The notes beneath the pieces are model-generated. The model was given only the letters and a program-made list of their open reading frames with translations. It did no database searches and was not told where the DNA came from. 64,000 nt of DNA, from assembly GCA_035578155.1 (NCBI GenBank), contig JAPWDM010000016.1, positions 830,001 through 894,000 on the forward strand. The letters are read 5' to 3'. This DNA is from Brachynemurus nebulosus (lineage: Eukaryota; Arthropoda; Insecta; Neuroptera; Myrmeleontidae). Positions 35,440 to 46,792 of the stretch are shown here, one piece after another; the first letter of the stretch is position 1, and each line of letters opens with the position of its first letter. A program made the translations under genes and the position numbers.

Positions 35440-36957
35440 GAAATTGCAAATTATGCGACAAGGTATTTAATAGACGATTTAATTATAAACAACATATGCG
35501 TGGCGTTCACAACATTGAAGATGCAAGTATCAACCACAACAATAAAAGTAAATGCAATAATAAGTACGAATTCAACAATAGATACAAAAATGGAAGCGAA
35601 CCCAACAACGGAAATGAACCCTAAAATGGACACAGGTAGCGGCGGCGGTGGCGGCGGTGGTGGTGGTTTCGACGGTGGCGGCGGTGGTGGTTTCGGTGGC
35701 GGCGGCTGCGACGGTGGTTTCGACGGTGGCGGTTGTGGCGGGTGTCTTAATCTATGTAAGTCCTTACCGATATGTAATCTATCCAGTCTTGTGGTATCAG
35801 CTGAACCATTTACATCTGTCAAAATGATTAAGTGTGTACGATGCGGTAGAAACTTTAAACGGAAAGATTCTCTATAGCGCCACATTAGAACAATACACAA
35901 ACCTTCAAATATGCGGGAATTTTCATCATACAATAACGTGAGCATGGGCAATCAGTTTGAAAATGCTACTGATCAGCAGGCAAACAATGAGACCTACATA
36001 AGCGATGCTGAAAACAGACGATTTTTAGGACAACAATAATCCTCAAAATCTAATTATGAAGGTAGTGATGGCGGAAATGACTATAGCTTTCCAAGAAGTA
36101 GCACAGAAGAAGAAGAAAGGATGTCACCAGTGTTTCAAACTAAACATGTAGAGGAAATGAATCGGAGCTTGAATCCTTTTGATCAAAGCATGGTGGCTGT
36201 AACAGAAGCAATAAAAAATAAATTTAACACTTTAAAAAATTCACATAAAATGGTACAATCTAAATATGGGAAAAATAATTAGACTGGTGAAAGTAATCCA
36301 GAAGATTTATCAACATTCAATAATTACACTGGAATACCAAACTTAACTGGACTTTTACAAACAGCACTAGATCTATTAATGATCAAGGAATTAAAAAATG
36401 TTAGTGAAAAAGAAGAAGAAGGGGAAAAAGAAGAAAAGAATAGAGAAGATAGAAGGATAGAACAAAAACGACCTTTAACACCCAATTCGATAACTGAAGA
36501 CGTGAAAGCCAAACATATGAAGTATAGTAACTTCGACAATGAACATTATGTTGCAAGAAAATATTGGCGTAACCCGAACACTTTAGTAGATGAATTAAAA
36601 ACTTTAATGACTACCACACAAATTGGAGATCAAATATTTGGAATAATTAGCAATTTAATGGTTGGAAGCGATAATAAGAATACTAATTTTGCTTATTATG
36701 TGGAAAATGAGAAACAACGTAACGAGCTAAAGCAAAACCTTAATAAACTAAGGAAAACAAAAATTGGACAGCAAATTACATCAATTATTCGTGAACTGGA
36801 AAAATTTGATATCATTGAACCAGTTTTAGGAAAAATAATAACTGATTACGATGATGACGACGACAATAAAAGTAATATTACCGTCACTAATGAATCTGAT
36901 GACGAAGGTAGCATTGTTGCCCAAGGCCTGTATCACAAACCATATAGAAAGCGTTAA
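35440..36957 (+). pseudogene. Two-finger C2H2 protein with acidic region and GLYxKPYR tail, broken
   Basis: A first C2H2 finger (CKLCDKVF...H-X4-H, about 35447-35520) lies in one frame. From there a second frame runs from 35434 to 36957, interrupted only by three in-frame stops (TAG 35875-35877, TAA 36037-36039, TAG 36280-36282). It encodes a glycine-rich stretch made by a GGC/GGT repeat (35639-35752), a second C2H2 finger (CVRCGRNF, split by the first stop, then RHIRTIH), a charged linker (EKEEEGEKEEKN), a region with two related QIGDQIFGIISN / KIGQQITSIIRE segments, an Asp run, and the end QGLYHKPYRKR. The frame change lies between the two fingers. Fingers suggest nucleic-acid binding; the rest is unknown. 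Stops without further frameshifts over 1.5 kb point to mild decay. Confidence 0.7.
35639..35752 (+). repeat. GGC/GGT trinucleotide-type repeat (polyglycine)
   Basis: GC-rich GGCGGTGGC/GGTTTCGACGGTGG repeats inside the zinc-finger gene, in an otherwise AT-rich element. Translated in the main frame it gives Gly runs with Phe-Asp spacers and some Cys. Confidence 0.9.
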
Positions 36958-37054
36958 AACTTTAAATACCCATGTAGAAACAATTAATGGTCAGTTGCAA
37001 AAAGATAACTAGAGTGAAAACATCATCTGGTCATACGGTCTTTTATAATTAATT

Positions 37055-37285
37055 TTGGCAAACATGCTGGTATTTACCGATCAGAAAGCAAACAATTTAC
37101 AGCTTCCTACTAAATTGGAAAGCAAGCAAGCACCATTAACATTAGAAAACAAAAATTTTCTTCGTCAGTTGGGTTTCAAACTAAAGTCCAACACAGAAAA
37201 ATTTATTGACCTTGAAGACGAATTTGATGCTGAAAATAGCACTGTTGGCGAAGGATTGTATCTTAAACCGTATAGAAGATATTAA
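37055..37285 (+). CDS. Small protein with GEGLYLKPYRRY tail
   Basis: An open frame of 76 codons from an ATG, between the zinc-finger gene and the next gene on the same strand. It reads ENKNFLRQLGFKLKSN in the middle, then an acidic DLEDEFDAEN segment, and ends GEGLYLKPYRRY. The acidic segment plus GLY-x-KPYR ending is the same layout as the end of the upstream protein (QGLYHKPYRKR), so both tails share ancestry or a selected role such as a processing or interaction signal. I recall such tails in hypothetical insect repeat proteins but cannot name a family. It is intact as read, though it may be the remaining exon of a larger gene. Confidence 0.6.
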   Translation: MANMLVFTDQKANNLQLPTKLESKQAPLTLENKNFLRQLGFKLKSNTEKFIDLEDEFDAENSTVGEGLYLKPYRRY

Positions 37286-37416
37286 ATAAAAACTTGATCG
37301 ACATTGAATATGAGAAAACTCTTGTTTTGATCACAAAATCCCAACACCATTATAAAATAATAGCAAGAGCATATAAATTTGAAAATTTTTAAAAATGGAA
37401 CAGTTTTTATTCATTT

Positions 37417-38014
37417 TTGGACAACACAACAGGGGCGGTGTTGGAGATAACAATGAGTGCAAAAATTAAAGAGAACATGATAGTAAAACATCGAATGTTG
37501 AATAAGATGCTGGATGAAGCTATTCAAAAAGGCAATATGGAAATGATTCAATCCATTGCAGCAAGAGATATTAAAATTTTTCATCCTGAAAAAATAACAA
37601 TGGCTATGGAACGGAACACATCTACGAAAATTTTTGATTTGTTGTTCAACTATACTTTTACTCAATCTGATATTGAAGAAGATCGTTCAGGTGGATCTGA
37701 CATGATGACACACTATCTTACAAAGTGATTGCGAACAGCAATAAGATATGTTCGACCGGAACTCTTGAATTTTATGTTGAAAATTGTGGAAAAATACGAT
37801 CTTCCTCCACTTGGCTACGGTCCAAGGTGTAACGAAGAAGACGATTAACTGTTAAAGTGGATTTTACAGAATATTGAAAAAGATACCGCCAATGGAACAG
37901 ACCTTGTTAGTTGGGATAGCAGACCATACATCGATCCAAGGCCAGCAATGAACTTACAGGATTCTTTGGCTGTGTACAAAATATTAAAAGAAAATTGCAA
38001 TATTCAGCATACAT
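37417..38014 (+). pseudogene. Third gene of the long-TIR element, with two in-frame stops
   Basis: One frame runs from about 37417 (better start ATG at 37453, MSAKIKENMIVKHRMLNKM) to the TAA at 38012-38014, interrupted only by TGA at 37726-37728 and TAA near 37846. Codon composition is protein-like throughout: a helical N-terminal half (IQKGNMEMIQSIAARDIK), then RYVRPELLNFMLKIVEKYDL and a charged C-terminal part with NLQDSLAVYKILKENC. No domain recognised. Both stops are one C-to-T change away from Arg (CGA) or Gln (CAA) codons. Confidence 0.6.
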
Positions 38015-38208
38015 AATTTTTGATACAGTAATTGTATATGTAACAATTGTTAATAAAATATTTTTAAAACTACATGAATGTTTTTTAATTGTTAAAAAGG
38101 GTTCGATCAAATAATTTAAATTTAGCATGGCACAATTACAGGTCTGAAATTTATTTTATAACTAAAACTATGCATAAGTAATCGAAAAAATAAACATTAA
38201 AATTTAAA

Positions 38209-39735
38209 AATTAAAAATATTCTATTAAATAAGAATTATTCATATGTATATGTTTAACTTATTGCAAAAAAAAAAAACATAAGCATCATTACGCACCAGT
38301 GTTATGTTGACACTGAATAATGAAAGTGCAACAAGACAACACAATCATTTATTAACTCCTTTAGCGGCTATCCCGAGCACAGCTCGTCATATGAATTATA
38401 CAATTTGAATGACTCTCCCGACCTGGACTCGCCTCGTGTTGGTAACTATAAGATGCTGTCATCTGCTCTCGTAAAAGCATTACTAAAGCAAAAATTATTG
38501 AATGGGTAGGCCATATAATTATGCAATTAAATTAAGTATTTTCAAAGATCATTTTATTTGGTTAGTTTTACATGAGTCGCTAAAGGGGTTAAGCATACTG
38601 GATATATACACTTCGCATGGTGAAAGGTAGCTAGTATTGCTGTTGTAAATACCACGACGATTGGATCTATAGTTGTATAATATATAATATGTACTGAATT
38701 GAATTTCAATTGTTGTCGGATTTTAGTTAACAGTGTAACTGAATATTGTGTATTGCAAAACGCTATACTTTTATGTGTTGTCATTATTGTTATATATACA
38801 TATATAATTTTAATAAAAATAATTTTTGAAAAAATGTGTTTTCTTATATTAATAGTAATATTCTTTTGTAAAGTATATTTAAAATATTTAAATTTTGAAC
38901 TGCTTTTATAATATATTTTATAACAATAGACTATACATGCAAATCATTTTACAACAATAAACTGCACTAAATTTTTATACATGAAAATAATTTTATTAAT
39001 TGTCCAGTTACATAAATGCAATTGGAATATTTGTTTCCCACATATGACCAAATTGCCATGGAAATTTTTTAGAAAGTCACATTTTGCTCTGTGTGAGTAA
39101 GAAAACAACATAATATGAAATCATTCATGCATATATCAATTTATAATTTGTAGTATTTATAATTAGTAACCAACTATCATGCGCTCGTGTGTAGAATACC
39201 TACCACATTTAATGCATACACTGTTATCACGTGCCGTAGAGCAACGGTTAACATCACCGCGTCGTAAGCAAAAAGACCCGAGATCGAGTCCATCAACTGA
39301 CAGGATTTTATTTAATCTGAACACCATTACTGAAAAATATAGGCAATTTACACGACACATAAAAAATTCAATCGTCGTCGGACCATATATCAGCAAAATT
39401 TGAAAATGATGATGATGTAATCATCAAAATTAGGCGTGGGTCATTTCCAAAAATTTGAATAACCACCAAAATTACAAACTCAAAAAATACCAAAATGGGG
39501 GTCCATAGGACCAATTGTAAAAATTGCCAAAATAAAGGTCAATGACCTCAGGGTCAACGGGCCAACTGCCAAAACTTGAAAAACCACCAAAATCGGTCAA
39601 AACCAAAATTAGAAGTCAAAAACCCCCAAAATTTGGCCCGGGCCAATTGCCAAAAATTTGAATAATTACTTAGCTCATTTGCATACAAAATTCTCATCGC
39701 CAGGTGCCCCCATACCTACTGCCAAGCTAGTTCGG
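38209..39735 (-). repeat. Right long terminal inverted repeat
   Basis: Reverse complement of 33531-35055 with scattered substitutions, including the inverse tRNA-like module at about 39205-39310. Its outer end is shared with a separate palindrome at 39706-40103. Confidence 0.85.
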
Positions 39736-39762
39736 ATATCAGTCCTATAGGTTATAATAAAA

Positions 39763-39828
<66 letters not shown>

Positions 39829-39962
39829 TTTTATTATAACCTATATCTTATATTATATATATATATATTATATATATATTATATATATATATATATAATA
39901 TAATATAATAATATATATATAATATATATATAATATATATATATAATATATATATAATATAT

Positions 39963-40044
<82 letters not shown>

Positions 40045-40102
40045 TTTTATTGTAACCTATAGGACTGAAATCCGAACTAGCTTGGCAGTAGGTATGGGGG
40101 CA

Positions 40103-40103
<1 letters not shown>
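39706..40103. repeat. Palindrome around (TA)n at the element's right edge
   Basis: The arm GGTGCCCCCATACCTACTGC...CTATAGGTTATAATAAAACC (39706-39770) is inverted at about 40040-40103. A (TA)/(AATATA) tract fills the core, with an extra internal AGGTTTTATTATAACCT block at about 39826-39844. Confidence 0.85.

Positions 40104-40165
<62 letters not shown>
40104..40165. repeat. (TA)n microsatellite
   Basis: Pure TA between the palindrome and the next dispersed repeat. Confidence 0.95.
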
Positions 40166-40167
<2 letters not shown>

Positions 40168-40189
40168 GTTGTATTACATAAAGTTGTAT

Positions 40190-40720
40190 TACTGCCCAGA
40201 ATATACGATCGAGCTGATTTTTTAATGAGGTCCACCGGAATCTTGCAGATCCGGAAACGCCGAAAATAAGCTACCGAACCGATTCTGAAAATTTTCTCAC
40301 TGATAGAGAACAAAATTATTATATTTTAGATGAATAGCAACTATGCTGTACAAAGTCCGTTCGGATTCTAGGGTCCCAAAAATATCAAAATTAAATTACC
40401 TAGCCGATTTTGGAAATTCTTTTACTCTTAGAAGGCAAACTATTTTAGATGGGCATAAAGATGAACTACCCAAGTGATTTGGAAAATTTTTTCACCATCA
40501 AAAAGTTAAACTATTTTAAATGTATATATGCTACACTATTTGAGATCCGCTAGGATCTTGGCGACTCAAACACGCCAAAAATTAACTACTCAACTGATTT
40601 TGAAAGTCTTTTCATTGTTAGAAAGTTAAACTATTTGAAGTGGGTACAGGTCTTAGGTGAGATCCGCCAGTGCCCAATACTTGGAAACTCGCTATGTTAT
40701 GCCGATACTGCGTCAGGAGT
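40190..40720 (-). repeat. Dispersed 120-bp-unit repeat, inverted relative to 31559-32960
   Basis: CGATCGAGCTGATTTTTTAA, AGGTCCACCGGAATCTTGCA, CCGAACCGATTCTGAAAATT and so on; the far end is AGTGCCCAATACTTGGAAAC followed by TCGCTATGTTATGC. Confidence 0.8.
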
Positions 40721-41344
40721 ATCATTATTTTAAGTAAAAATTTTGACATTATTCAAATTGATCTTGCTAATAAAAAACGTCATTAACCATGTCAGACTTC
40801 ACCTCGAATATTTAGCCTTCACGCTGTTTGAAATTGTTTGATAGCTCTTTGAAGCAATGTTATCTCTAAAAGTGTTTTTTTCTTTCTTAAAATTAAGTTT
40901 GGAATCTCCTATATCAATTACGATTAACGCGGCTTTAAAAAAATATTATTGTATTATTAAAAATATTAAGTTTGTTAAATTAAATTTTAAAATGTAGCGT
41001 TGATTTTTTTTTAATAATAAACACACTTCTTTTGAGGCCGTGGCAAAACGTCTTTATTTTTTTAAAATGAAGTGTAAAGCCTTCTCTAATAATAAAAATT
41101 GGTCTGTCTGATAAAAAACGTTTCTTACTATGTCAATCTTAATTTTTAAAGCTTCGAAACAGCAACTTTCATGCAAAAAATTCTTTTAAATCATTATTAG
41201 ATTAAGAAATAATTTAAAAAAAAAATTCTTCGCATTTTCGTGTCAAGTCAGTTTTATTCACCGAAGCACGTTTTTTTTAGAAAATAAGGTGTTGTACTCA
41301 GTCATACTTCATTGTTAAGTATAGCAGTGCCTATTTTTAGCGAA
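40721..41344. other. Intergenic DNA, nothing recognised
   Basis: AT-rich, no gene or repeat partner found. Confidence 0.5.
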
Positions 41345-41401
41345 TTTTCGAATTAAAAATTCAGCTATTACTCCCATTGTCATGCCGCGATTTCAGCCCG
41401 A

Positions 41402-41493
<92 letters not shown>

Positions 41494-41600
41494 ATAAATT
41501 TTGGTAGATATCATTTTCAGCTTCTAGAGACCCCAAAACAAATTTCTGCCATAGTCTCGGGCTGAAATCGCGGAATGACAATGTGGGAGTAACAGCTGAA

Positions 41601-41672
<72 letters not shown>

Positions 41673-41779
41673 TTCAGCTGTTACTCCCACATTGTCATTC
41701 CGCGATTTCAGCCCGAGACTATGGCAGAAATTTGTTTTGGGGTCTCTAGAAGCTGAAAATGATATCTACCAAAATTTAT

Positions 41780-41800
<21 letters not shown>
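41345..41800. mobile_element. Nested foldbacks of the CCCGGG/TATCATTTTC family with (TA)n cores
   Basis: 41498-41607 and 41666-41780 are near-perfect inverted copies around a (TA)n loop (41608-41664). A third partial copy at 41345-41403 ends at another (TA)n (41405-41490). Shared text: GGTAGATATCATTTTCAGCT, GAGACCCCAAAACAAATTTC, TGCCATAGTCTCGGGCTGAA. Confidence 0.85.
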
Positions 41801-42340
<540 letters not shown>

Positions 42341-42521
42341 ATATATGCCGTAGTAGTTCGCGCCCCAATATTCAATACTTTATTAGTATCATTAGTTAAC
42401 TATGTTACAAGTCTTTTTAGTCATCAATTAGATGTCTAGCTAAGTATTTTTATTTTTTTTACTTGTCTATTTAATGCTATTGTAGCTAAATATCAATCAA
42501 GGAAATTTTTTAAAGACTTAC

Positions 42522-42975
42522 CATGAATATCATCCACACAAATATGTAAATCATCTCGAAAGGCGGGCAAATGATTTAGACACTGACACGTACAAGATTG
42601 ACCAGATTTATCGGTTGCTGTACCGCTAGTTTTCTCGACACATATATCTGCTCCACAATTTTTATTAACAACATTTATTTCACTCCGTGTTGCTACAAAT
42701 ATATCCCCATCATTGTGCCTACTTATATTTCCAATACTTATATCTGTTGAAACAGTTGATGTTACTAATGAAGCTGGTAATATTGATCCATCGCTCGACT
42801 GAATGAGATAATTTTGTAAAAATAATAAAATTATGATGATAATTGTACACGTAGGATTCCATTCTTGAACGTGTTTTCCAAATATTTTCATCTTCGGATA
42901 AATACGTTTAAATTACGATGAGCAGATTTTGCTAGCTGATGATTATCGAACATACTTCTTAATTTAATTTCTGAA
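42522..42975 (-). CDS. sha: Host gene exon, probable shavenoid N-terminus
   Basis: An exon with both splice sites visible on the minus strand: acceptor TTTTTTTGTTTCAG ending at 42976 and donor G|GTAAGT with the intron starting at 42521 (phase 1). Translation starts at 42891, giving 123 codons to the donor. The protein has a hydrophobic signal/anchor (TIIIIILLFLQNYLI, residues about 16-30), an extracellular stretch, and a cysteine-rich end (CGADICVEK...SCTCQCLNHLPAFRDDLHIC). I recall CQCL-HLPxFR-DLHICVDDIHEC as the start of the insect shavenoid protein, needed for wing-hair formation in flies; the name is from memory. The next exon would lie at lower coordinates, and I did not find it. This is the only host coding sequence supported here. 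Confidence 0.6.
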
Positions 42976-43019
42976 CTGAAACAAAAAAATTGACATTATT
43001 AATAACACTTCGTTACAAA

Positions 43020-43075
43020 AAAAAATAAATAAATAAATAAATAAAAATAAAAATAAAAATAAAAATAAAAATTAA
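43020..43075 (+). repeat. (AAAT)n/(AAAAT)n microsatellite
   Basis: AAATAAATAAATAAATAAATAA grading into AAAAATAAAAAT. Confidence 0.9.
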
Positions 43076-43424
43076 GTACGCACTTTAATTTTTCCTGTTT
43101 ATTCATTCATGCACATCGTTTAACAAGAATATATGCATGCTGCGTACTTTTTTTTTTATCAAATACTGTTTTTTAGTTACGATAGTTAATTAATACATAT
43201 AACTATTAGTAAAAAAATTAAAAAGTAAAGTTCAGTATACACATTATTTTATTTAGTAATGAAAAATTATTATAATTTATTTAAACTATAAAATCGAGTA
43301 AAACCCACAACATAACTTATCATTAAAATATTTGCACACATTAAAATATAAAATATATAGTGAAAAGTACCTTATTGTACACAAAAATACACAAAAAAAT
43401 AAAAATATTTAACTTTTTATTTTA

Positions 43425-43640
43425 TGTTTGGAAGTATCTTCTCGCTTTAAACGCCAACAGTAATCTCCTAACATAGCTGCATCCCAACGACCTTGAAACC
43501 GTTCTTCAAGCCTTTTTTATCCTGGTGAAACCGCTCCCCTTGTTCACCACTTACAGTTCCAAGATTTGAAGGAAAAAAGAGACACGGGAATGAAGAAAAT
43601 GAATTTTCAGTGATATCCGTAACCCATCTTTTTGTATGCA
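43425..43640 (-). pseudogene. Fragment of the EQGERFHQD/GDYCW repeat-associated gene
   Basis: Minus strand: a segment with GEQGERFHQD, then after a frameshift LEERFQGRWDAAMLGDYCWR, ending KREDTSKHK before a stop. This motif pair belongs to a large family of uncharacterised proteins found in many copies in insect genomes (recalled, not searched). Only the C-terminal portion is here and it is frameshifted. Confidence 0.7.
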
Positions 43641-43747
43641 TTTAACAAATTGTTTATTAAGGCTGGCTGCACATGATCAACAATACAGCCAGAATTTAGA
43701 AATACTAACGTTATTACTAACCGTGTATTGATAATTCTGAAGTATTC

Positions 43748-43749
<2 letters not shown>

Positions 43750-43827
<78 letters not shown>
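43750..43827. repeat. (TA)n microsatellite
   Basis: Pure alternating TA. Confidence 0.95.
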
Positions 43828-43829
<2 letters not shown>

Positions 43830-44163
43830 CAAAAGTAATGATTCATTATTTTTGTCATTAAATACTGACAGTATTATTCATCATGTACAGGTAGACTAAT
43901 AAGAGTTCTGCCTTTTCGGCTCTGTGATTACCTATCCGTGTGACCAATACATACGCATTGTTCTTTCTCTCAGTCGAAGCAGTAGTGTGCTAATATGGAC
44001 GCAATAAGGATAGTTCAAGAAAAGTTATCGATGTGTACCTCAAAAACAAGACGTGATAGAAACAAAAGACAAACACTCCCAATACACTCTAACTAACAGA
44101 AAAATTTTGGCGATGATAAAATTTCCCTGGTGAGTGTTTATGGAACTAAGTATATGATATAAG
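43828..44163. other. Unassigned DNA
   Basis: A short frame starts ATGGACGCAATAAGGATAGT at about 43995 but is unlike anything I know. No structure seen. Confidence 0.35.
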
Positions 44164-44176
44164 ATTAATATTATTT
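44164..44176 (+). repeat. Target-site duplication, left (retroposon copy 2)
   Basis: ATTAATATTATTT, repeated exactly at 45685-45697. Confidence 0.85.
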
Positions 44177-45684
44177 TTTTATTTATTTTTTTTTTTTAAT
44201 TAAAATTGGGGTACTGCTGCCGGTGAATGGCGCGGTCAGCAGCACCCGGCGGCATCGCCTACTAAGGGCATGCGCCGCCAAAACTCAGTAAAGATAAAAA
44301 CAACACATAAAGACAGGAACACATAAATGCAATAGACAATGGACAACATACACATATTAAAATTCAACGATGAGCCCTGGCCATCCCAGGGCCTAAAAAG
44401 TACGGACAGTCCTTGGTGGCGGTACGCTAAGGGCTAGCCAGAGCGTCCGGTCACCAAGGTCTGAAATCCAACGATGAATCTCCGAGATGTAAAGGGCCTC
44501 GGAGTGGAAAATACTGACTACAAATCTTACACGAAATATCACAAGAAAAACACAAGAAAAGCGAAATCTTATTACGTCACTGGGGAGCCACAGGCCGACC
44601 AGTGTCGCAATAAGTAGTTAAAAACGATACCGCTGAAGGATCACAACAGCAAGCCTACAGCGGCACGACAAAATATCACAGATAAGAACAACAATTGATG
44701 TACCACCTCGGGTGGAAAAGGCCCTCAGTAGTACATCGTTAAAATAAAACAAATTAAAATCAATCTTATTAAAAAACAAAAACAACAACATCACAGTTTT
44801 CAAAATTTCTTGCTCTGTGACACGATTCCGCTCCCCATAGTCTCGACAATTCCGAAATGGTTTCGTCAACACCTAGTCACGTGTAGGGACAGTGACATCT
44901 GATTACTGAGCAACATGTACTGTTCTGTCAGATAACTGATTACTGGGTACATGTGCCGTTCTGTCAGATGTCGGGGTCAACCTACACGGGAGACCGGTAC
45001 GATGACTAGGCCACGTTCGTCCGAGTCGAGGCTACAGAGAACGGGACAATGCCACAGAGTATCAAAAAGTCAACATCTGACCTGTGTTCGTATCACTTCG
45101 ACGGGGCGGAAGCCGCCATATCAACGCCCACGAACGCATCCGTACGAGGGACGACGACGTCTCCTTACTGGGCGAGCTCGCTCAAGCTGTTCGGGCAGAC
45201 GTCGACTCGTACGTGTGGCCGATGAGAACGAGTGCGTCGGGAGCCGCATTCTTACCCATCGAAATGACAAGAACAAGGCCAGGGAAATATCACAGACCGA
45301 GCAGCTAGACAATACCACGGCAGGCATGAAAACCCCAAGTGGCATAACAAGTATCACAGATATAAAAGTATCACAGATAGGTTAAACAAAATCACAGATG
45401 TAACATCACACATTTCAACTCGTCTGAACGGTCTCGTCGGACTCCGAAGATCACGCCCATGAGAGTAGACGGCACTGACGACGCATTGAATTCCGGTCAA
45501 GGTACCAATTAAACCAAATCAAACTGACGCAGGCATAACACTCACTCGGAGGATACAACATCGTCCCCTCCACACGATCATTCTTGTCGAAACACAGTAC
45601 CAGAGCCTCGTCAGCCTGGTAGCCGAAGCTAACAGTTGCCCGCCGGGCACGAACGGGGACGTGAAGGATGGATTTTAGCCCAGC
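44177..45684 (-). mobile_element. 1.5-kb non-coding retroposon, copy 2
   Basis: Full-length second copy of 14555-16089. Minus strand starts GCTGGGCTAAAATCCATCC and ends CCCCAATTTTAATTAAAAAA, flanked by a perfect 13-bp target duplication. It is highly similar to copy 1 through most of its length, with divergence near the minus-strand 5' third (about 45290-45560). No recognised protein is encoded. Confidence 0.88.
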
Positions 45685-45894
45685 ATTAATATTATTTCAT
45701 TGCTTTATAAAAATTTTGTGATGATTTTTTGATTGGACATTTATGAAGGAGTAAAAAAAAAATACTACGAGACATCTTCGCGAGTGTGAACAATATTTTA
45801 AAGATGGAATGTTAATGTGAGTTGGTCTTAAAGAACTAAATTTCAGTAACATAAAATATCTGGGTTTAGCTCCACAAACTTCTGGAGTACTAAG

Positions 45895-46107
45895 TTATCC
45901 ACATGAAGTGGAATCTAATGTTGACACCTCAAAATGTTCTGAACAAACACGCATAAACACTGATGAAGTTTTCATTTTAAGAATAGTTTCCCAATGTTTC
46001 TTAAGTTTGACACTGGTAGGAAAACGATGAAAACTCAGTCCTACCAATTTGTAGTTCCTGCACTTCCTGCAAGTACTCCCCTTTCTTTGGTGTTTATTAG
46101 TGTTCAT
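45895..46107 (-). pseudogene. THAP-domain fragment
   Basis: 70 codons containing CRKC...GLSFHRFP...KHWETILK...VCSEHF, the C-X2-C ... C-X2-H order of the THAP zinc-coordinating DNA-binding domain found in P-element-type transposases and THAP proteins. The characteristic end of the domain (an AVP-like motif) is missing and no downstream transposase follows. Probably a relic. Confidence 0.65.
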
Positions 46108-46152
46108 CTCAACACTTTAAATCACGTAATTGTACACACAATTTACGTGAAA

Positions 46153-46365
46153 ACTTTATTAACCCCTTTAGCGGCTCATGTAAAGCTAACCAAATAAAAT
46201 GATCTTTGAAAATACTTAATTTAATTGCATAATTATATGCTGTACCCATTCAATAATTTTTGCTTTAGTAATACTTTTACGATAGCAGATGACCACATCT
46301 TACAGTTGTATAATTCATATGACGAGCTGTGCTCGTGATAGCCACTAATGGGATTAAATTGCTAT
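46153..46365 (+). repeat. Detached fragment of the long-TIR element
   Basis: AACCCCTTTAGCGGCTCATG, AAGCTAACCAAATAAAATGA, ACGAGCTGTGCTCG match 34670-34905 in the left TIR, with an internal deletion after ACATCTTACAGT. Confidence 0.85.
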
Positions 46366-46706
46366 TAGAAAATTCAACTGCATGAAAATTATCTGTCATA
46401 TATTAGTTCCACAACTTGTCGCTAGGAAATCTTATCACCGCCAATAACAACAGTCAGTTTTCCGGGTACCGAAATCGTGTCACGCAGTGTAATTATATTT
46501 TACGTAATAATAATTATCAGAAATTATTTACAATCGTTTTCTATTTAAGTGATGAGCATATTACAGTCATGATATGCAGTGTGCAGTGATGAAAAGGAAC
46601 CTTAAGATTTGTATCCAACATACGAACACACCTTAAAGACTATCCAACATACATTGTTATCGTATATTTTTTGGTACACTTCTGGTACACTTCCCATATA
46701 AATTCT

Positions 46707-46710
<4 letters not shown>

Positions 46711-46789
<79 letters not shown>
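46711..46789. repeat. (TA)n microsatellite
   Basis: Pure TA next to a Tc1-like CAGT end. Confidence 0.95.

Positions 46790-46792
<3 letters not shown>

Larger units (their letters stand above)
33531..39735. mobile_element. 6.2-kb element with ~1.5-kb terminal inverted repeats and decayed genes
   Basis: Left TIR about 33531-35055 and right TIR about 38209-39735 are inverted copies with a few percent divergence. Outer ends: CTAG...TAGGTATGRGGGCACCTGGC. The 3.15-kb interior carries, all on the plus strand, a two-zinc-finger gene and two small genes, two of them ending in a GLYxKPYR motif. All bear signs of decay. No transposase, integrase or polymerase is seen, so this copy is non-autonomous or the machinery is unfamiliar. 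Gene-bearing elements with TIRs over 1 kb recall Maverick/Polinton-type or linear-virus-derived elements, but nothing here proves that. A separate fragment of its TIR lies at 46153-46365. Confidence 0.8.
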
